Origin: Olavius algarvensis Delta 4 endosymbiont
GTDB taxonomy: Bacteria; Desulfobacterota; Desulfobacteria; Desulfobacterales; CAJINA01
Direction of reading: 5' to 3'
Length of the DNA stretch: 64,000 nt
Assembly: GCA_905176665.1 (NCBI GenBank)
Contig: CAJINA010000090.1
Coordinates: 1-64,000 of the forward strand
Positions 17,889 through 27,429 of the stretch are shown here, piece after piece. The translations under genes were made by a program, and so were the position numbers. The notes under the pieces are model-generated. The model was given only the letters and a program-made list of their open reading frames with translations, was not told the origin of the DNA and made no database searches. The stretch's first letter is position 1, and every line of letters starts with the position of its first letter.

Positions 17889-18572
17889 ATGAGCGGAAAC
17901 GTTCATTTTTCCAGTCGGAAGGAGATAGCACGCCGGCTGGGTCTATATATATTGCTGATTACCCTGGCAGTTGTATTGCTGGCACCGGGTCAAAGCACCG
18001 GTGTTTACGACAGGGCCATGCACGGCCGACTGTCCGATTTGAATCTCGCAGTTTCACACCGGGTTGGACCCGTTGAAAAACAAAGTGCCCAGGCGGTGAC
18101 AGAAGCCGCATCCATCCCGGCCGGCAGGAAGGCGAAGAGTTCCAATCTGCGGGTGAAAACCGGCTACCATGCGATCATCAAGCAGGCCGGCCGGCAGCAT
18201 GGCGTGGAAACCGCTTTAATCCAGGCGATTATTATGGCCGAGTCCAGTTATAACCCACGGGCGGTGTCTAAACGGGGCGCCGCTGGGCTCATGCAGCTGA
18301 TGCCGGCGACAGCCGATTCCATGGGTGTCAAGGACCGGTTTGATCCGGTCCATAACATCGACGGCGGTGTCCGGTATTTTAAACGCATGCTGGTACGTTT
18401 CGACGGTGATACCCGCCTGGCCTTGGCCGCCTACAATGCCGGGGCCCGCAAGGTAAGACAGTATAACGGCATTCCCCCCTTTAAAGCGACCCGTTCTTAC
18501 ATTGCCAGGGTTTTTCAGTACTACGAACGGTATAAGGATCTGGCCAGCAGTAATTCATCCGATCGCGTTTAA
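17889..18572 (+). CDS. Lytic murein transglycosylase (SLT domain)
   Basis: 227 aa. One hydrophobic segment near residues 18-36 (YILLITLAVVLLAPG) is a signal anchor or signal peptide. The SLT (Slt70-like) domain covers about 95-215: catalytic glutamate in IIMAESSYNPRAVS, then GAAGLMQLMPATA, NIDGGVRYFKRML and ALAAYNAGARKVRQYNG. It cleaves the MurNAc-GlcNAc bond of peptidoglycan in the periplasm. GGAGG lies 7 bases before the ATG. A consensus promoter and a row of palindromes precede it, so this gene seems independently regulated. Confidence 0.93.
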   Translation: MSGNVHFSSRKEIARRLGLYILLITLAVVLLAPGQSTGVYDRAMHGRLSDLNLAVSHRVGPVEKQSAQAVTEAASIPAGRKAKSSNLRVKTGYHAIIKQAGRQHGVETALIQAIIMAESSYNPRAVSKRGAAGLMQLMPATADSMGVKDRFDPVHNIDGGVRYFKRMLVRFDGDTRLALAAYNAGARKVRQYNGIPPFKATRSYIARVFQYYERYKDLASSNSSDRV

Positions 18573-18644
18573 CCTGCTATTGCGCAAACGAATCTCGACA
18601 GTCGGCTGGAAAACGTATACCATCGCGGCAGGAGGATTTTAGAC

Positions 18645-20081
18645 GTGACGGAAGCCTTTACCTGCCAATGCCTGTCGGACACCCTGGAGGGCCTTTGCGA
18701 CGGCCTATCGCATTTTTCCCATCCCAGCCGCGCGGCGGTTATCTATACCATCCGGCCCAAAGACCCGATCCGGGTCTATGACCCCCAGAACCTGCTGGTG
18801 GGGCATGAACTTCGTTTCCAGGAACTATATCTGGACTCTCAGACGTGGCGAACCGACGCGCCCGATGTCAAGCAGCTGCAGGAACACGGCCACATCAACC
18901 CGGAAAAGAATATCGGTCTGGCGGGGCTCATCAGTTTTGGGGGCCGCTCCCGATCGCTATTTTACCAGATGTGGTTCACGGAACATCACCCGGACATGTG
19001 CAGTGTGGTCCCCGTCGAGCGGTGGCTGGAGCACGCCGCCTATCGATTGAGCCATGACCTGGGCAGTGCCTCCGAGTGGTACACGGCCATTTCAGGCAGT
19101 TTCCTGCGCGAATATGCCACCCACGCCGTCCGCGATTGTATCGTCGATGAAATGAACCGCGTGTTGGGTTGGGATACCCATGTGCGGGTCTACCCGATCC
19201 TGGACGCGATCCTGGGCATCTCGCGCACGCGCGAAGAGGGCTCCTGGGCCCGCGGCCAGTTGATGTTCGTAGAAGCGGCGGCTATTGGTCATCTGGACCT
19301 GGTGGCCGAGTTCCCCGAGGATGAAAGGCCGGCTTTGGTTAATTTCAAGCACGTGCGCAAGCTCCTGCAGGCTGTAGAAAACTCGCCGCGCAGACTGGTA
19401 TCGGAGGGCCGCGCGATTGTCGGGATTGCCAACGGAGAGCTTCCCGATTTCAGTATCGTGGCTGATTTTCGAGGCGGGCACGGGTTTTTAAAACTCAATG
19501 GCGAGGCGGTCTGCAGCTTCTTTGACGGAAATTTCAAATCGACCATTCGCCGGGCCAAGCTGGTCCAGGTGGAGGAGCTTCTACTGGAGTCCGAACTCGA
19601 TCCGGATGCAAGCGGCGAGCTATTCCGGATTATTTCCGATCTCGTGCATTCGGCCGAGACCCACAAGCACGGCACCACCCTGGTCATCGACCTGAATGCA
19701 GAACCGGTCGAAATTTCCGGGCAGGGACTGCAGGTCCCCCTGGACCTGCGCGATCCGGAATCGCTGTCCCTGGCCAAATCACTGGCGCACGTGGATGGCG
19801 CGCTGCACCTGGGCGCAGATTTCAGACTGCATGGATTCGCCTGTCTGCTGGATGGCCGCTCGATTGTCGGCGAGGATCGCGCCCGGGGTGCCCGGTTCAA
19901 TTCAGCCCTGCGTTTTACGGCCGGTAATCCCGGACTGGTGGTCGTGGTGGTATCGGCCGACCGACCGATATCGGTTATTATGGAAGGGGTTGAGCTGAGC
20001 GCGCAGTGTGCCCTGGAAACACCGCCAACCTGTCTGGCGACACCGCCTACTATGGAAGCGTGGATTCACCAACAACTATAG
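18645..20081 (+). CDS. DisA_N / diadenylate-cyclase-like protein with altered active-site motif
   Basis: 478 aa, GTG start with AGGAGG 8 bases upstream. Residues about 335-460 read as a DisA_N (diadenylate cyclase) domain: HKHGTTLVIDL, ISGQGL, HVDGALHL (DGA motif near residue 384), and GARFNSALRF near 414, followed by LVVVVVSADRPISVI. Canonical cyclases have GTRHRAA at the second motif, so the RHR triplet is replaced by RFN. The first 330 residues match nothing I recognise; they may be a sensor or partner domain. The protein may make c-di-AMP by a variant site or only bind a nucleotide. It stands alone and overlaps the convergent radical SAM gene by 6 bp. Confidence 0.65.
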   Translation: MTEAFTCQCLSDTLEGLCDGLSHFSHPSRAAVIYTIRPKDPIRVYDPQNLLVGHELRFQELYLDSQTWRTDAPDVKQLQEHGHINPEKNIGLAGLISFGGRSRSLFYQMWFTEHHPDMCSVVPVERWLEHAAYRLSHDLGSASEWYTAISGSFLREYATHAVRDCIVDEMNRVLGWDTHVRVYPILDAILGISRTREEGSWARGQLMFVEAAAIGHLDLVAEFPEDERPALVNFKHVRKLLQAVENSPRRLVSEGRAIVGIANGELPDFSIVADFRGGHGFLKLNGEAVCSFFDGNFKSTIRRAKLVQVEELLLESELDPDASGELFRIISDLVHSAETHKHGTTLVIDLNAEPVEISGQGLQVPLDLRDPESLSLAKSLAHVDGALHLGADFRLHGFACLLDGRSIVGEDRARGARFNSALRFTAGNPGLVVVVVSADRPISVIMEGVELSAQCALETPPTCLATPPTMEAWIHQQL

Positions 20082-21668
20082 ATAGTCAATCCACTTCAGA
20101 CAAACACTATTTCCACCCGCCCTATCCCAGATCATATCGCCTTTTTTCAAGGCATGTGTCAGCGTATCTACGATTTCCTCAGGCGGGTTTTTCACATGGT
20201 CGGCCAATGTGGCGGCCAGTTGCGCGAGACGTTCCGCCTCCGGGCGCGTTGCCGCTTCCGACAACAAGCTGCCGTACTGTTCTATGAGGTCGCCCATCAT
20301 TAAATCGTAAACCAGGACGGTTCGCTTCAGGTTCACCACCTGGTCGATTTCATCCGGCTCGGCCGCGCCCCGTTCCATCCGTTCGGCGACATCTCCCAAG
20401 CACAGGTCAAAACGCCGCATCCACCCGGCCGCGATATCGTCCAAAACGTCAGGCCGAATGCCGCGGTTCTCCACGATGGCACGGTTGGCGTGATAGTGGC
20501 GCCAGTCGTCGGTGGTAATTCGAATCTCATAGTCTTCACTGCGATCGCGGACTTCAGTGCCGGGGAAGGGGGCCAGCAGGTGGAATCCATAGGCAACCCC
20601 CAATTTCTCCAACTGCTCACCGAAGGCCAGGGTCTGGGCAAGTGTTTCTTCGGTTTCGCCGGGCAGGCCAAGGATAAAAGAGGCGTGCGGCTGCAAGCCG
20701 GCCCGGGTGCAGAGCTTGACGGCTTCAACTACCTGATCCCGGGTTATCCCCTTGCGGACGGTTTTCAGGATTGTCGGGCTGCCGGATTCAATGCCGAAGC
20801 TGACGGCGGTGCACCCGGCGGCCTTCATTTTTTCTAGAACGTCCAAGGACACCGTGTCGACCCTGGCAAATGAAGTCCACTTGATATTTAAGCCCCGGTT
20901 GACGATCTCAGCGCATACGGCCCGGCGATGGCCGGCGTTGGCGGTAAAGAGGTCGTCGGCCAGGTTGATCTGCTCGAAACCATACGCGGCCAGGATTTTC
21001 ATTTCATCCACCACTTTTACCGGGTCGCGATAGCGGACCTTGGCGCCAACCATTTTCCGGCCGACACAGAAGATGCATTTAAACGGGCAGCCGCGGCTGG
21101 TGGTCATGCTGATGGAAAGGTTCAAGGCACGGTAACGGCCTATCGGCAGCAAGTGACGGGCCGGCAAGGGTAGCCGGTCAACATCGATCCCGGGTGGTTT
21201 GTGGCCGGTGTGAACAATCTTTTGACCGTCGCGATAGACAAGACCCGGGATGGCGTCCCAGGCCTGCAATTGTTCGATGGCTTGCACCAGGTCCACCACG
21301 GTTTCTTCACCCTCGCCCAGAATAATTGCATCCAGTTCGGAATTTTCCGCAAGAGTATCCTTGGCCCGAAAAGTAACGTGGGGGCCGCCCATGACAGTTA
21401 TGATCGCCGGATCGATGGTCTTGGCGTCGCGTACTACTTCCATAGCCGTTTCAAACGTCATGGTCACCGATGTAAGGCCCACAACAGTCGGTTTGAAGGA
21501 TTGGATTTCACTGGCCAGGATGTCGCGACCGTAAGGGAACACGACATAGTCAAGGATTTTGACGGTGACACCTGCCGCTTCAAGCACCGCGGCAATAAAT
21601 GCCAGGCCCAGTGGGGGAGAAGGGGTCTCATCGATGGGATAGAAAGGGTTTACCAGTAGTACACGCAT
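20076..21668 (-). CDS. B12-binding radical SAM protein
   Basis: 530 aa. N-terminal cobalamin-binding domain (residues 1-140, MRVLLVNPFYP, VMGGPHVTF, ILGEGEETV) and a radical SAM barrel (about 185-400) with the cluster motif CPFKCIFC. The C-terminal 110 residues are helical and charged. Enzymes of this layout do radical methylations or ring rearrangements; the substrate cannot be told. The start codon lies 9 bases past the stem of an intrinsic terminator belonging to fhs, in its T-run, so there is no normal Shine-Dalgarno. The gene ends overlapping the convergent cyclase-like gene by 6 bp. Confidence 0.88.
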   Translation of the reverse strand: MRVLLVNPFYPIDETPSPPLGLAFIAAVLEAAGVTVKILDYVVFPYGRDILASEIQSFKPTVVGLTSVTMTFETAMEVVRDAKTIDPAIITVMGGPHVTFRAKDTLAENSELDAIILGEGEETVVDLVQAIEQLQAWDAIPGLVYRDGQKIVHTGHKPPGIDVDRLPLPARHLLPIGRYRALNLSISMTTSRGCPFKCIFCVGRKMVGAKVRYRDPVKVVDEMKILAAYGFEQINLADDLFTANAGHRRAVCAEIVNRGLNIKWTSFARVDTVSLDVLEKMKAAGCTAVSFGIESGSPTILKTVRKGITRDQVVEAVKLCTRAGLQPHASFILGLPGETEETLAQTLAFGEQLEKLGVAYGFHLLAPFPGTEVRDRSEDYEIRITTDDWRHYHANRAIVENRGIRPDVLDDIAAGWMRRFDLCLGDVAERMERGAAEPDEIDQVVNLKRTVLVYDLMMGDLIEQYGSLLSEAATRPEAERLAQLAATLADHVKNPPEEIVDTLTHALKKGDMIWDRAGGNSVCLKWIDYL

Positions 21669-21670
21669 AA

Positions 21671-21703
21671 TAAAAAAGGGGCCCGGATGTTACTCCGGGC
21701 CCC
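21671..21703 (-). terminator. Rho-independent terminator of fhs
   Basis: Perfect 10-bp stem GGGGCCCGGA/TCCGGGCCCC (21678-21687 and 21694-21703) with a 6-base loop, followed on the minus strand by six Ts. It lies 25 bp after the fhs stop codon and only 9 bp before the start codon of the next gene. Confidence 0.9.
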
Positions 21704-21727
21704 TATCGTCCTTACATAATCAGGCCA

Positions 21728-23491
21728 TTAGAACAGGCCGGTTACCTTACCGTCAACCGGATCCACGTCAACGCGGCGGTAGGCCGGGTTGGAGCCGGTA
21801 CCCGGCATCAGGCTGATGACACCTGCGCAGGGGCAGAGGAACTTGGCACCGGAATAGATCAGCACGTCACGGATGGGCAGCGTCCAGCCCTTGGGCGCCC
21901 CTTTGACGGTCTTATCGGCGCTGAGGCTCTCATGCGTCTTGACCATCATGGTGGCGAAGTCGGCGTACTTGGGATCGTTTTCCAGCATTTGGGCTTTGGC
22001 GTTGGCTTCGGGAGCCCAATCCACGCCGTCGGCACCGTAAACTTCCTTGGCGATGAGGTCCACGCGGTCGCGCAGCTTCATCTCCAGCGGGTAGAGGAAT
22101 TTGAAATCGTTTTCCTCTTCACAGGCGTCGATGACGGCATCGGCAAATTCAAGGGCGCCTTCTCCGCCCAGCTCCCAGTGCTTGGACTCGGCGCAGCGTG
22201 CGCCGGCGGCCTCGGCAATCTTGCGTATGACGGCGCACTCGGCGTCGGTGTCGGTGTAGAAGCGGTTGATGCAGACCACCGGGTTGATGCCGGCTTTACG
22301 GATGGTGTTGATATGATGCACCATGTTCGCACAGCCTTTTTCCACCCACTCCAGGTTCTCCTTGGTGTACTCATCCGGCAGGGCTTTGCCGGTTACAACC
22401 GTGGGGCCGCCGCCGTGCATTTTCAGGGCGCGGATTGTGGTGGTCAGAACCGAGACGTGTGGCTTGAGGCCGGAGAAGCGGCTCTTCACGTTCCAGAACT
22501 TCTCGAAGCCGATGTCGGCGCCGAACCCGGACTCGGTGACATGGTAGTCGAAGAGCTTCAGGCCGACGCGGTCGGCGATGATGGAACTTTGACCCACGGC
22601 GATGTTGGCGAACGGTCCGGCGTGCACCAGGCAGGGGTTGTACTCGGCGGTGCACATCATGGTCGGGTTGATGGTGTTGCGCATGAAGGCCGTCATGGCG
22701 TTACCGACTTCCAGGTCGCCGGTGGTGACCGGGTTGCCGGATTTGTCGAAAGCCACGGTGATGTTGTTGAGGCGCTCTTTCAGGTCGGCCAGGTCGCGGA
22801 TTACCGACAGGATGGCCATACACTCGGACCCCACCGCGATGCCGAACTTGGACTGCATGGTGAAGCCGTCGAAACGGCCGCCGATACCGATGATGATGTT
22901 GCGCAGGGACTGGGCGCAGAAGTCGATGATCCATCCCAGCTCAACGCGGGTGGGATCGATGTCGAGGCGCGGCATGCCGGTGAGGCGTGCCAGCTGCTCG
23001 TCATTGTAGTTGCGCTCGTGCTGCATGCGCGAGGTCATTGCCACCATGGCCAGGTTATGAGCATTCATGATGTCGTTGATGTCGCCGGTGAGTCCCAGGG
23101 AAAACTCGGTCATGGGAATCAGCAGGGAATTGCCGCCGCCGGCCGCCGTACCCTTAACATTCATGGTGGGGCCGCCGGAGGGTTGCCGCAGGGCACCGCC
23201 GACGTTCTTGCCGCGTTTGCCAAGACCTTCCATCAGACCACAGGAGGTGGTGCTTTTGCCTTCACCCAGTGGGGTAGGGGTGATGGCGGTGACTTCAATG
23301 TACTTGCCGTCGGGTTTGTCTTTAAGGCGATCGATGATCTTGAGAAAATCCAGTTTGGCCAACCGGCCCACAGGGAGCACTTCCCCTGCGGCCAGGCCCA
23401 GTTTTTCGCCCCATTCTTCCGGGGTCGGCATGTTCTTTTCGGCAGCTTCGGAAATCTGCCAGTCCGCCATTTCGACTGCATTGTAAGGCAT
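21728..23491 (-). CDS. fhs: Formate-tetrahydrofolate ligase
   Basis: 587 aa ATP-dependent ligase forming 10-formyl-THF from formate and THF. The ATP-binding loop [16 protein letters not shown] lies near residue 70, followed by [19 protein letters not shown]; both are diagnostic of Fhs. Length is slightly above the usual about 556. The ATG at 23491 has AGGAGG 7 bases upstream. In sulfate reducers this enzyme belongs to the methyl branch of the Wood-Ljungdahl pathway, used to oxidise acetyl-CoA to CO2, which fits the acetyl-CoA-producing operons nearby. It is monocistronic, ending at a strong terminator. Confidence 0.97.
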   Translation of the reverse strand: MPYNAVEMADWQISEAAEKNMPTPEEWGEKLGLAAGEVLPVGRLAKLDFLKIIDRLKDKPDGKYIEVTAITPTPLGEGKSTTSCGLMEGLGKRGKNVGGALRQPSGGPTMNVKGTAAGGGNSLLIPMTEFSLGLTGDINDIMNAHNLAMVAMTSRMQHERNYNDEQLARLTGMPRLDIDPTRVELGWIIDFCAQSLRNIIIGIGGRFDGFTMQSKFGIAVGSECMAILSVIRDLADLKERLNNITVAFDKSGNPVTTGDLEVGNAMTAFMRNTINPTMMCTAEYNPCLVHAGPFANIAVGQSSIIADRVGLKLFDYHVTESGFGADIGFEKFWNVKSRFSGLKPHVSVLTTTIRALKMHGGGPTVVTGKALPDEYTKENLEWVEKGCANMVHHINTIRKAGINPVVCINRFYTDTDAECAVIRKIAEAAGARCAESKHWELGGEGALEFADAVIDACEEENDFKFLYPLEMKLRDRVDLIAKEVYGADGVDWAPEANAKAQMLENDPKYADFATMMVKTHESLSADKTVKGAPKGWTLPIRDVLIYSGAKFLCPCAGVISLMPGTGSNPAYRRVDVDPVDGKVTGLF

Positions 23492-23973
23492 CTGCGGTCC
23501 TCCTTTGGATTGAAGTTTAAACCTATGTTACCTGTCTATTTGAGACGGCGGTAAGCCGCCCTTAATTCGGTGCCGGCTGAAACCGGCCGGGTTTAAACGA
23601 ATTAGGTCCGATCATTTCGGCTCATCGGTCGAATAGCGACGACCCAGTTTCGAGTTTGGTGACGCGTTTGAAGTGGAGTGTTGCGCTGCTTGGCATTGCG
23701 ACCGGCGGCCAGGATAGACGGCGGATTCTGCCATTTGCCGCTTGTCCTGCCGATGCCCGACGATGAGCCGGGGAAGCAAACACAACAGAACGATCTCCTA
23801 CCATGGAAGCCGTAATTTGGCAAGCCATATGTGCCATTTACCTGATGAAAACCGTTCATGTCCCGGGCTGTTTTTCTGGGTTGCCAAATCGATCTTCAGG
23901 CCTATCCGCGACCGGTCGGGAAAACCACTCCGGGCATTGACTTTCCATGCCCTGGTTGTTACGTTTAGGGGCT
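23492..23973. other. Intergenic region between fhs and the RNase gene
   Basis: About 480 bp without a convincing gene. The fhs leader (minus strand) has two short GC hairpins: GGCGG/CCGCC at 23547-23560 and GCCGG/CCGGC at 23572-23587. They do not match a riboswitch consensus that I know. The rest shows no recognisable feature; several short open frames there have no Shine-Dalgarno or protein-like composition. Confidence 0.5.
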
Positions 23974-25971
23974 ATGGAACTAGGTAATGTTGTTGAATAT
24001 ATTGATCAGCAAAAAATATTGTGTGCGGTTGTACTGGATATCAAAAATGAGCGGCTGAGACTACTGAACGAGGCCAACCGGGAGATCAACCTGTCGGCCG
24101 GCAGGATCTCCCATACCTCCGATACCCGTCTGGATCTCGCGTCCGGACGGACGGAGGTGGTGGATAATCTCAGAGAAATCGCCCGCCGTCGCAGCAATCT
24201 GATCAAGAATATCGATATCGAGGAACTTTGGGATGTGCTCAACGAGGAACAGGAGTGGATCGACCTGAGCACGATGACCTCCTTTTGTTTCCCTGACAAT
24301 CCGGCCAGTGACGAGGAGTCAGCCGTCGTCCGGGCCTTTTTCAGCAACCGGCTCTATTTCAAGTTCAACCAGGACCGTTTCTTCCCGCACACCCTGGCCC
24401 AGGTTGAACTGAAAATTGCCCGCCTAAAGGAGGAGCAGCGTCGGGAGCGAATCATTGCCAGCGGGGGCAGGTGGTTGCGTGCTCTGGCAACCGACGGCAG
24501 CCGGACTCCGCCGGATATATCACCGGCCGGCCGTGCTGAAATCCTGGCAGTACTCAAAGATGAGTATCTGTACGGTAAACACGGTTCTGCCCATGCGCTT
24601 GCCAAACCATTAATGCACAAAGCCGGTATCACCAGAGTCGAAGCACTTTTTCCCATCCTCGTAAAAACCGGCATCTTTGAACCCAACGAAAATATTGATC
24701 TCCTGCGCCTGGGCGTGCCGGTTGATTTTTCGCCACCGGTTCTGGATCGTTGTCGTGAGCTGGTCGAACACCCTGGTAGACTGGTGGCCGAGCCGGAGCG
24801 CAAGGACCTGACCATGCTCTCGATCATGACGATCGATGGCCAGGCAACCCAGGACTTCGATGATGCCATCAGTCTCGAAATCCGGGAGGATCACCTCCGT
24901 TTGGGGGTCCATATTGCCGATGTGGGCTACTATGTAAAGAAAGATGACCCGGTGGACCGGGCCGCCCTGGAACGGGGCAGTTCGATCTACATGCCCGACC
25001 GCAAGATTTCCATGCTGCCCTCCGTTCTGGCAGAAGACCTATGCAGCCTGAAGGCCGGGGAGTACCGGCCGGCGATCAGTATTTTGATTAAATTGAGCAG
25101 GACCTACGAAATCAAGGGCTACGAAATCCTGCCGAGCTGGATCCGGGTGATGCACCAGCTGTCTTACTATGACGTGAACCTCATGGCTGCAGATAACCGT
25201 GACATCGTCACCCTGCGAAACATTGCCGAGCAGTTCCGCCGGGATCGCCTGAACGGGGGCGCCGTGCAGATATCGCTCCCGGACGTGAACGTGTGGCTGA
25301 ATGGTCCGGACGACATTGCCGTCAACCGGATTAACCGGGAGAGCCCCGGACGTATGCTGGTTTCGGAGATCATGATCATGGCCAACTGGGTGATGGCGGG
25401 ATTTCTCGCTGCTTGGCAGCTGCCCGCCATTTTCAGGACCCAGGCCGATCCCCGGGAGCGGCTTTTCAAGGGTGAAGGGGGTACCCTTTTTCAAAACTGG
25501 ATGCAGCGCCGGCACCTCAGTCGCTTTGTTCTCGACCATAAGCCCGGGAAACATTCCGGATTGGGGCTGGATCGCTATACCACGGCGACTTCGCCCATTC
25601 GCAAGTATTTCGATCTCATCACCCAGCGGCAAATCAGAGCGGCCCTGGATCTGGAGTCGCCCTATACTATTACAGAGATGGATACCCTCATTCAGCAGCT
25701 AGAAGTTCCCATGCAAGAGGTGTCCCTTATCCAGCGCAACCGGAACAGGTACTGGCTGCTGAAATTTCTGGAAGGTCGCATTGGTTGCAAGGAAGAAGCT
25801 ATCGTACTGGGCAAGCGCCGTCGCAGCTATCAGATCCTGTTAAAAGAATACCTGCTCGAATGTGAGCTGGCCCTTTCCAGCGGCATCGAATGTGAACCGG
25901 AAGATCTGATCAGCGTCACCATTCAGCATGCCAATGCCCGGAGAGATATGCTGTCTGTCTTTATGGGGTAG
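23974..25971 (+). CDS. RNase II/R-family exoribonuclease
   Basis: 665 aa 3'-5' exoribonuclease with the RNB catalytic domain at about residues 275-590. The metal-binding motif TIDGQATQDFDDAISLE has the expected aspartates, and the end of the domain shows YTTATSPIRKYFDLITQRQI. The N-terminal 270 residues are a divergent RNA-binding/winged-helix region (a HGSAHALAKPLMHKAGI stretch is visible), and the C-terminus is short without an obvious S1 domain, so it is closer to an RNase II variant than to RNase R. The ATG at 23974 is preferred to one nine codons earlier because AGGGG precedes it. Encoded alone; repeat copy C begins 20 bp after its stop. Confidence 0.85.
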   Translation: MELGNVVEYIDQQKILCAVVLDIKNERLRLLNEANREINLSAGRISHTSDTRLDLASGRTEVVDNLREIARRRSNLIKNIDIEELWDVLNEEQEWIDLSTMTSFCFPDNPASDEESAVVRAFFSNRLYFKFNQDRFFPHTLAQVELKIARLKEEQRRERIIASGGRWLRALATDGSRTPPDISPAGRAEILAVLKDEYLYGKHGSAHALAKPLMHKAGITRVEALFPILVKTGIFEPNENIDLLRLGVPVDFSPPVLDRCRELVEHPGRLVAEPERKDLTMLSIMTIDGQATQDFDDAISLEIREDHLRLGVHIADVGYYVKKDDPVDRAALERGSSIYMPDRKISMLPSVLAEDLCSLKAGEYRPAISILIKLSRTYEIKGYEILPSWIRVMHQLSYYDVNLMAADNRDIVTLRNIAEQFRRDRLNGGAVQISLPDVNVWLNGPDDIAVNRINRESPGRMLVSEIMIMANWVMAGFLAAWQLPAIFRTQADPRERLFKGEGGTLFQNWMQRRHLSRFVLDHKPGKHSGLGLDRYTTATSPIRKYFDLITQRQIRAALDLESPYTITEMDTLIQQLEVPMQEVSLIQRNRNRYWLLKFLEGRIGCKEEAIVLGKRRRSYQILLKEYLLECELALSSGIECEPEDLISVTIQHANARRDMLSVFMG

Positions 25972-25990
25972 TATTCATCCGGCGGGATGA

Positions 25991-26165
25991 TAGAGGCTAT
26001 CTCAAAAATGTCTTTTGGCTCAATCTCTGCGTTGGGCGCTCGGTTCCAGTCCTGGATATACTTGAGTATTCACCACGATGGGCATTGGCTTCGCTGGCAC
26101 CTCCGGGTGGCTCCTCACGGCCGCCCTGACCTTGAACCAAAAGCCTATTTTTTAAATCGCCTCTA
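25991..26165 (+). repeat. Dispersed palindromic repeat, copy C
   Basis: 175 bp element beginning TAGAGGCTATCTCAAAAA and ending with a roughly complementary sequence (reverse complement TAGAGGCGATTTAAAAAA). It shares the core CAATCTCTGCGTTGGGCGCT and the CTCACGGCCGCC-TGACC-TTGAACCAAAA right half with copy B, but has about 30 extra bases in the loop region. It lies between the RNase gene and the HU terminator. No coding capacity. Confidence 0.8.
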
Positions 26166-26210
26166 AAAAAAAGCAGGCTGCTCCAGAAACTGGACCCAGC
26201 CTGCTTTTTG
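26166..26210. terminator. Bidirectional intrinsic terminator between RNase and HU genes
   Basis: Stem GCAGGCTG/CAGCCTGC (26173-26180 and 26197-26204) flanked by an A-run on the left and a T-run on the right, so it can end transcription from both sides. It serves the convergent RNase gene (plus) and HU gene (minus). Confidence 0.88.
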
Positions 26211-26237
26211 AATTTTTAAACTGTATACAGCTTGCCT

Positions 26238-26501
26238 TTACTGAAGGTTTTTCCCCGGTTTGAAAGTAACCACATTCCGGCCCTTGATCTTCATCTTCTC
26301 ACCAGTCTGGGGGTTTCTGCCCATACGGGTTTTACGATAAACGGTCTTGAAGGTACCAAACCCAACCAGGGTTACCTTACTGTTACGCTTTTTGAGACCT
26401 TTGGAAACATTGGTCAGAAAAGATTCAAGCGCTTTGCCAGCGGTAACCTTCGTGGTACCGGCATCCTTAGCCATTTTCTCAATCAATTCTGCTTTAGTCA
26501 T
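26238..26501 (-). CDS. HU-family DNA-binding protein
   Basis: 87 aa histone-like protein. The N-terminal MTKAELIEKMAKDAG helix, central VTLVGFGTFKTVYRKTRMGRNPQTGEK arm signature and C-terminal VVTFKPGKNL are complete. It dimerises and bends DNA in the nucleoid. GGAGGAGG lies just upstream of the ATG. A possible promoter (TTGACT-17-TAACGA, minus strand) sits at 26587-26559. The gene ends at a strong terminator. Confidence 0.97.
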   Translation of the reverse strand: MTKAELIEKMAKDAGTTKVTAGKALESFLTNVSKGLKKRNSKVTLVGFGTFKTVYRKTRMGRNPQTGEKMKIKGRNVVTFKPGKNLQ

Positions 26502-26854
26502 TTGCCCTCCTCCTGATGGTTGTGATGAATATCCAGCAAGATTAACCTGTATGTTAGATCGTTACAAAAAACAAATTATAAAGTCAACGCTAAATACCAT
26601 ATGATAAGGAAAAAATGGACATGCCGGTCATAACATCTCGACTGACAGGGGTTGCGGATGGGGCGACGGACCCCGAAAGCGATCCGGCCCGTGACGGCAG
26701 TCCGAGGTTTCGATCGTTCGACGGCGGTCCCTGGTGGCTGATCAGATCCCGGCGGGGGGGCTGTGCCCGGCCGGTGGGTTTTACGCAGATAACCATAACC
26801 AGCCTCTGTCCGTCCCGCTGTTGCGGGGCAGGTAAAAGGAAGCACCAATGTGCG
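26502..26854. other. Intergenic region between HU and bactofilin genes
   Basis: About 350 bp. The left part holds the HU leader and a candidate minus-strand promoter TTGACT (26587-26582), 17 bases, TAACGA (26564-26559) in an AT-rich tract. Near 26814-26827 there is a small CCCGC/GCGGG hairpin without a T-run. No gene recognised. Confidence 0.45.
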
Positions 26855-27268
26855 TCAGGGGGTATATATGCCTGTTTTACGGGGTTCGACCGGCGTCTCT
26901 TGGTCGGGCTCCGGCGGTGCAGATTTTTTACTCGCTGGCGAAAGGGTCTGGCAGTTGCCGGCAAATACAACCCCTTCCTGTACTACCACGGTTGGTGCCT
27001 GGATATTGCCGAACACCCGGCCGGGAACATTGATGTCGATTTTACGATCAGCCGTAATGTCTCCACGGACTTCACCGCTGATGATAATGCTATCGACATG
27101 TATATTTGATTCCAGGCGGGCCGTTTCACCTATCACGAGGGTCCCCTTGGGGGCTTCGATGCGGCCCTTGAAGAGCCCATCGATTCTGATGGCGCCTTGA
27201 AATCTCAGTACGCCGTCAAACACGGTATTCTTACCCAGAAAGGTGACGATTTTGTTTTGGTTTTTCAT
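26855..27268 (-). CDS. Bactofilin
   Basis: 137 aa polymer-forming cytoskeletal protein (bactofilin, PF04519). The beta-helix core spans about residues 10-105, with repeating short strands such as GVLRFQGAIRIDGLFKGRI, GTLVIGETARLESNI and GDITADRKIDINVPGRVFGNI. A proline/acid-rich tail follows. Bactofilins assemble without nucleotide and scaffold peptidoglycan enzymes or stalk and polar structures. The frame extends 57 codons upstream, but MKNQNKIVTFLGKNTVFDG is the typical start; no good Shine-Dalgarno is seen. Upstream lies the broken DHH gene. Confidence 0.9.
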   Translation of the reverse strand: MKNQNKIVTFLGKNTVFDGVLRFQGAIRIDGLFKGRIEAPKGTLVIGETARLESNIHVDSIIISGEVRGDITADRKIDINVPGRVFGNIQAPTVVVQEGVVFAGNCQTLSPASKKSAPPEPDQETPVEPRKTGIYTP

Positions 27269-27429
27269 GGGGGCTGTATAGCGCATTGCTGCCTGCAATG
27301 CAAGCCACAGGCGGTGCACTTCCCTTGTAGGGGTTCCGGTAAAGGGCCTATCGACAGTGAGTCCAGGGGCGCCGCACCTGGTCTCGGAGGTGATGCCATC
27401 CGGTCGTTCCCGGTTGGGGGGCGGCTTGT

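Noticed and set aside
21932..23554. 540-codon open frame antisense to fhs
   Set aside because: It is the mirror of a highly conserved gene with strong codon bias; its composition (many H, G, V, D) is typical of antisense shadows and it has no domain.
23492..23620. THF riboswitch in the fhs leader
   Set aside because: Only two short GC hairpins are present; no match to the THF aptamer consensus that I know.
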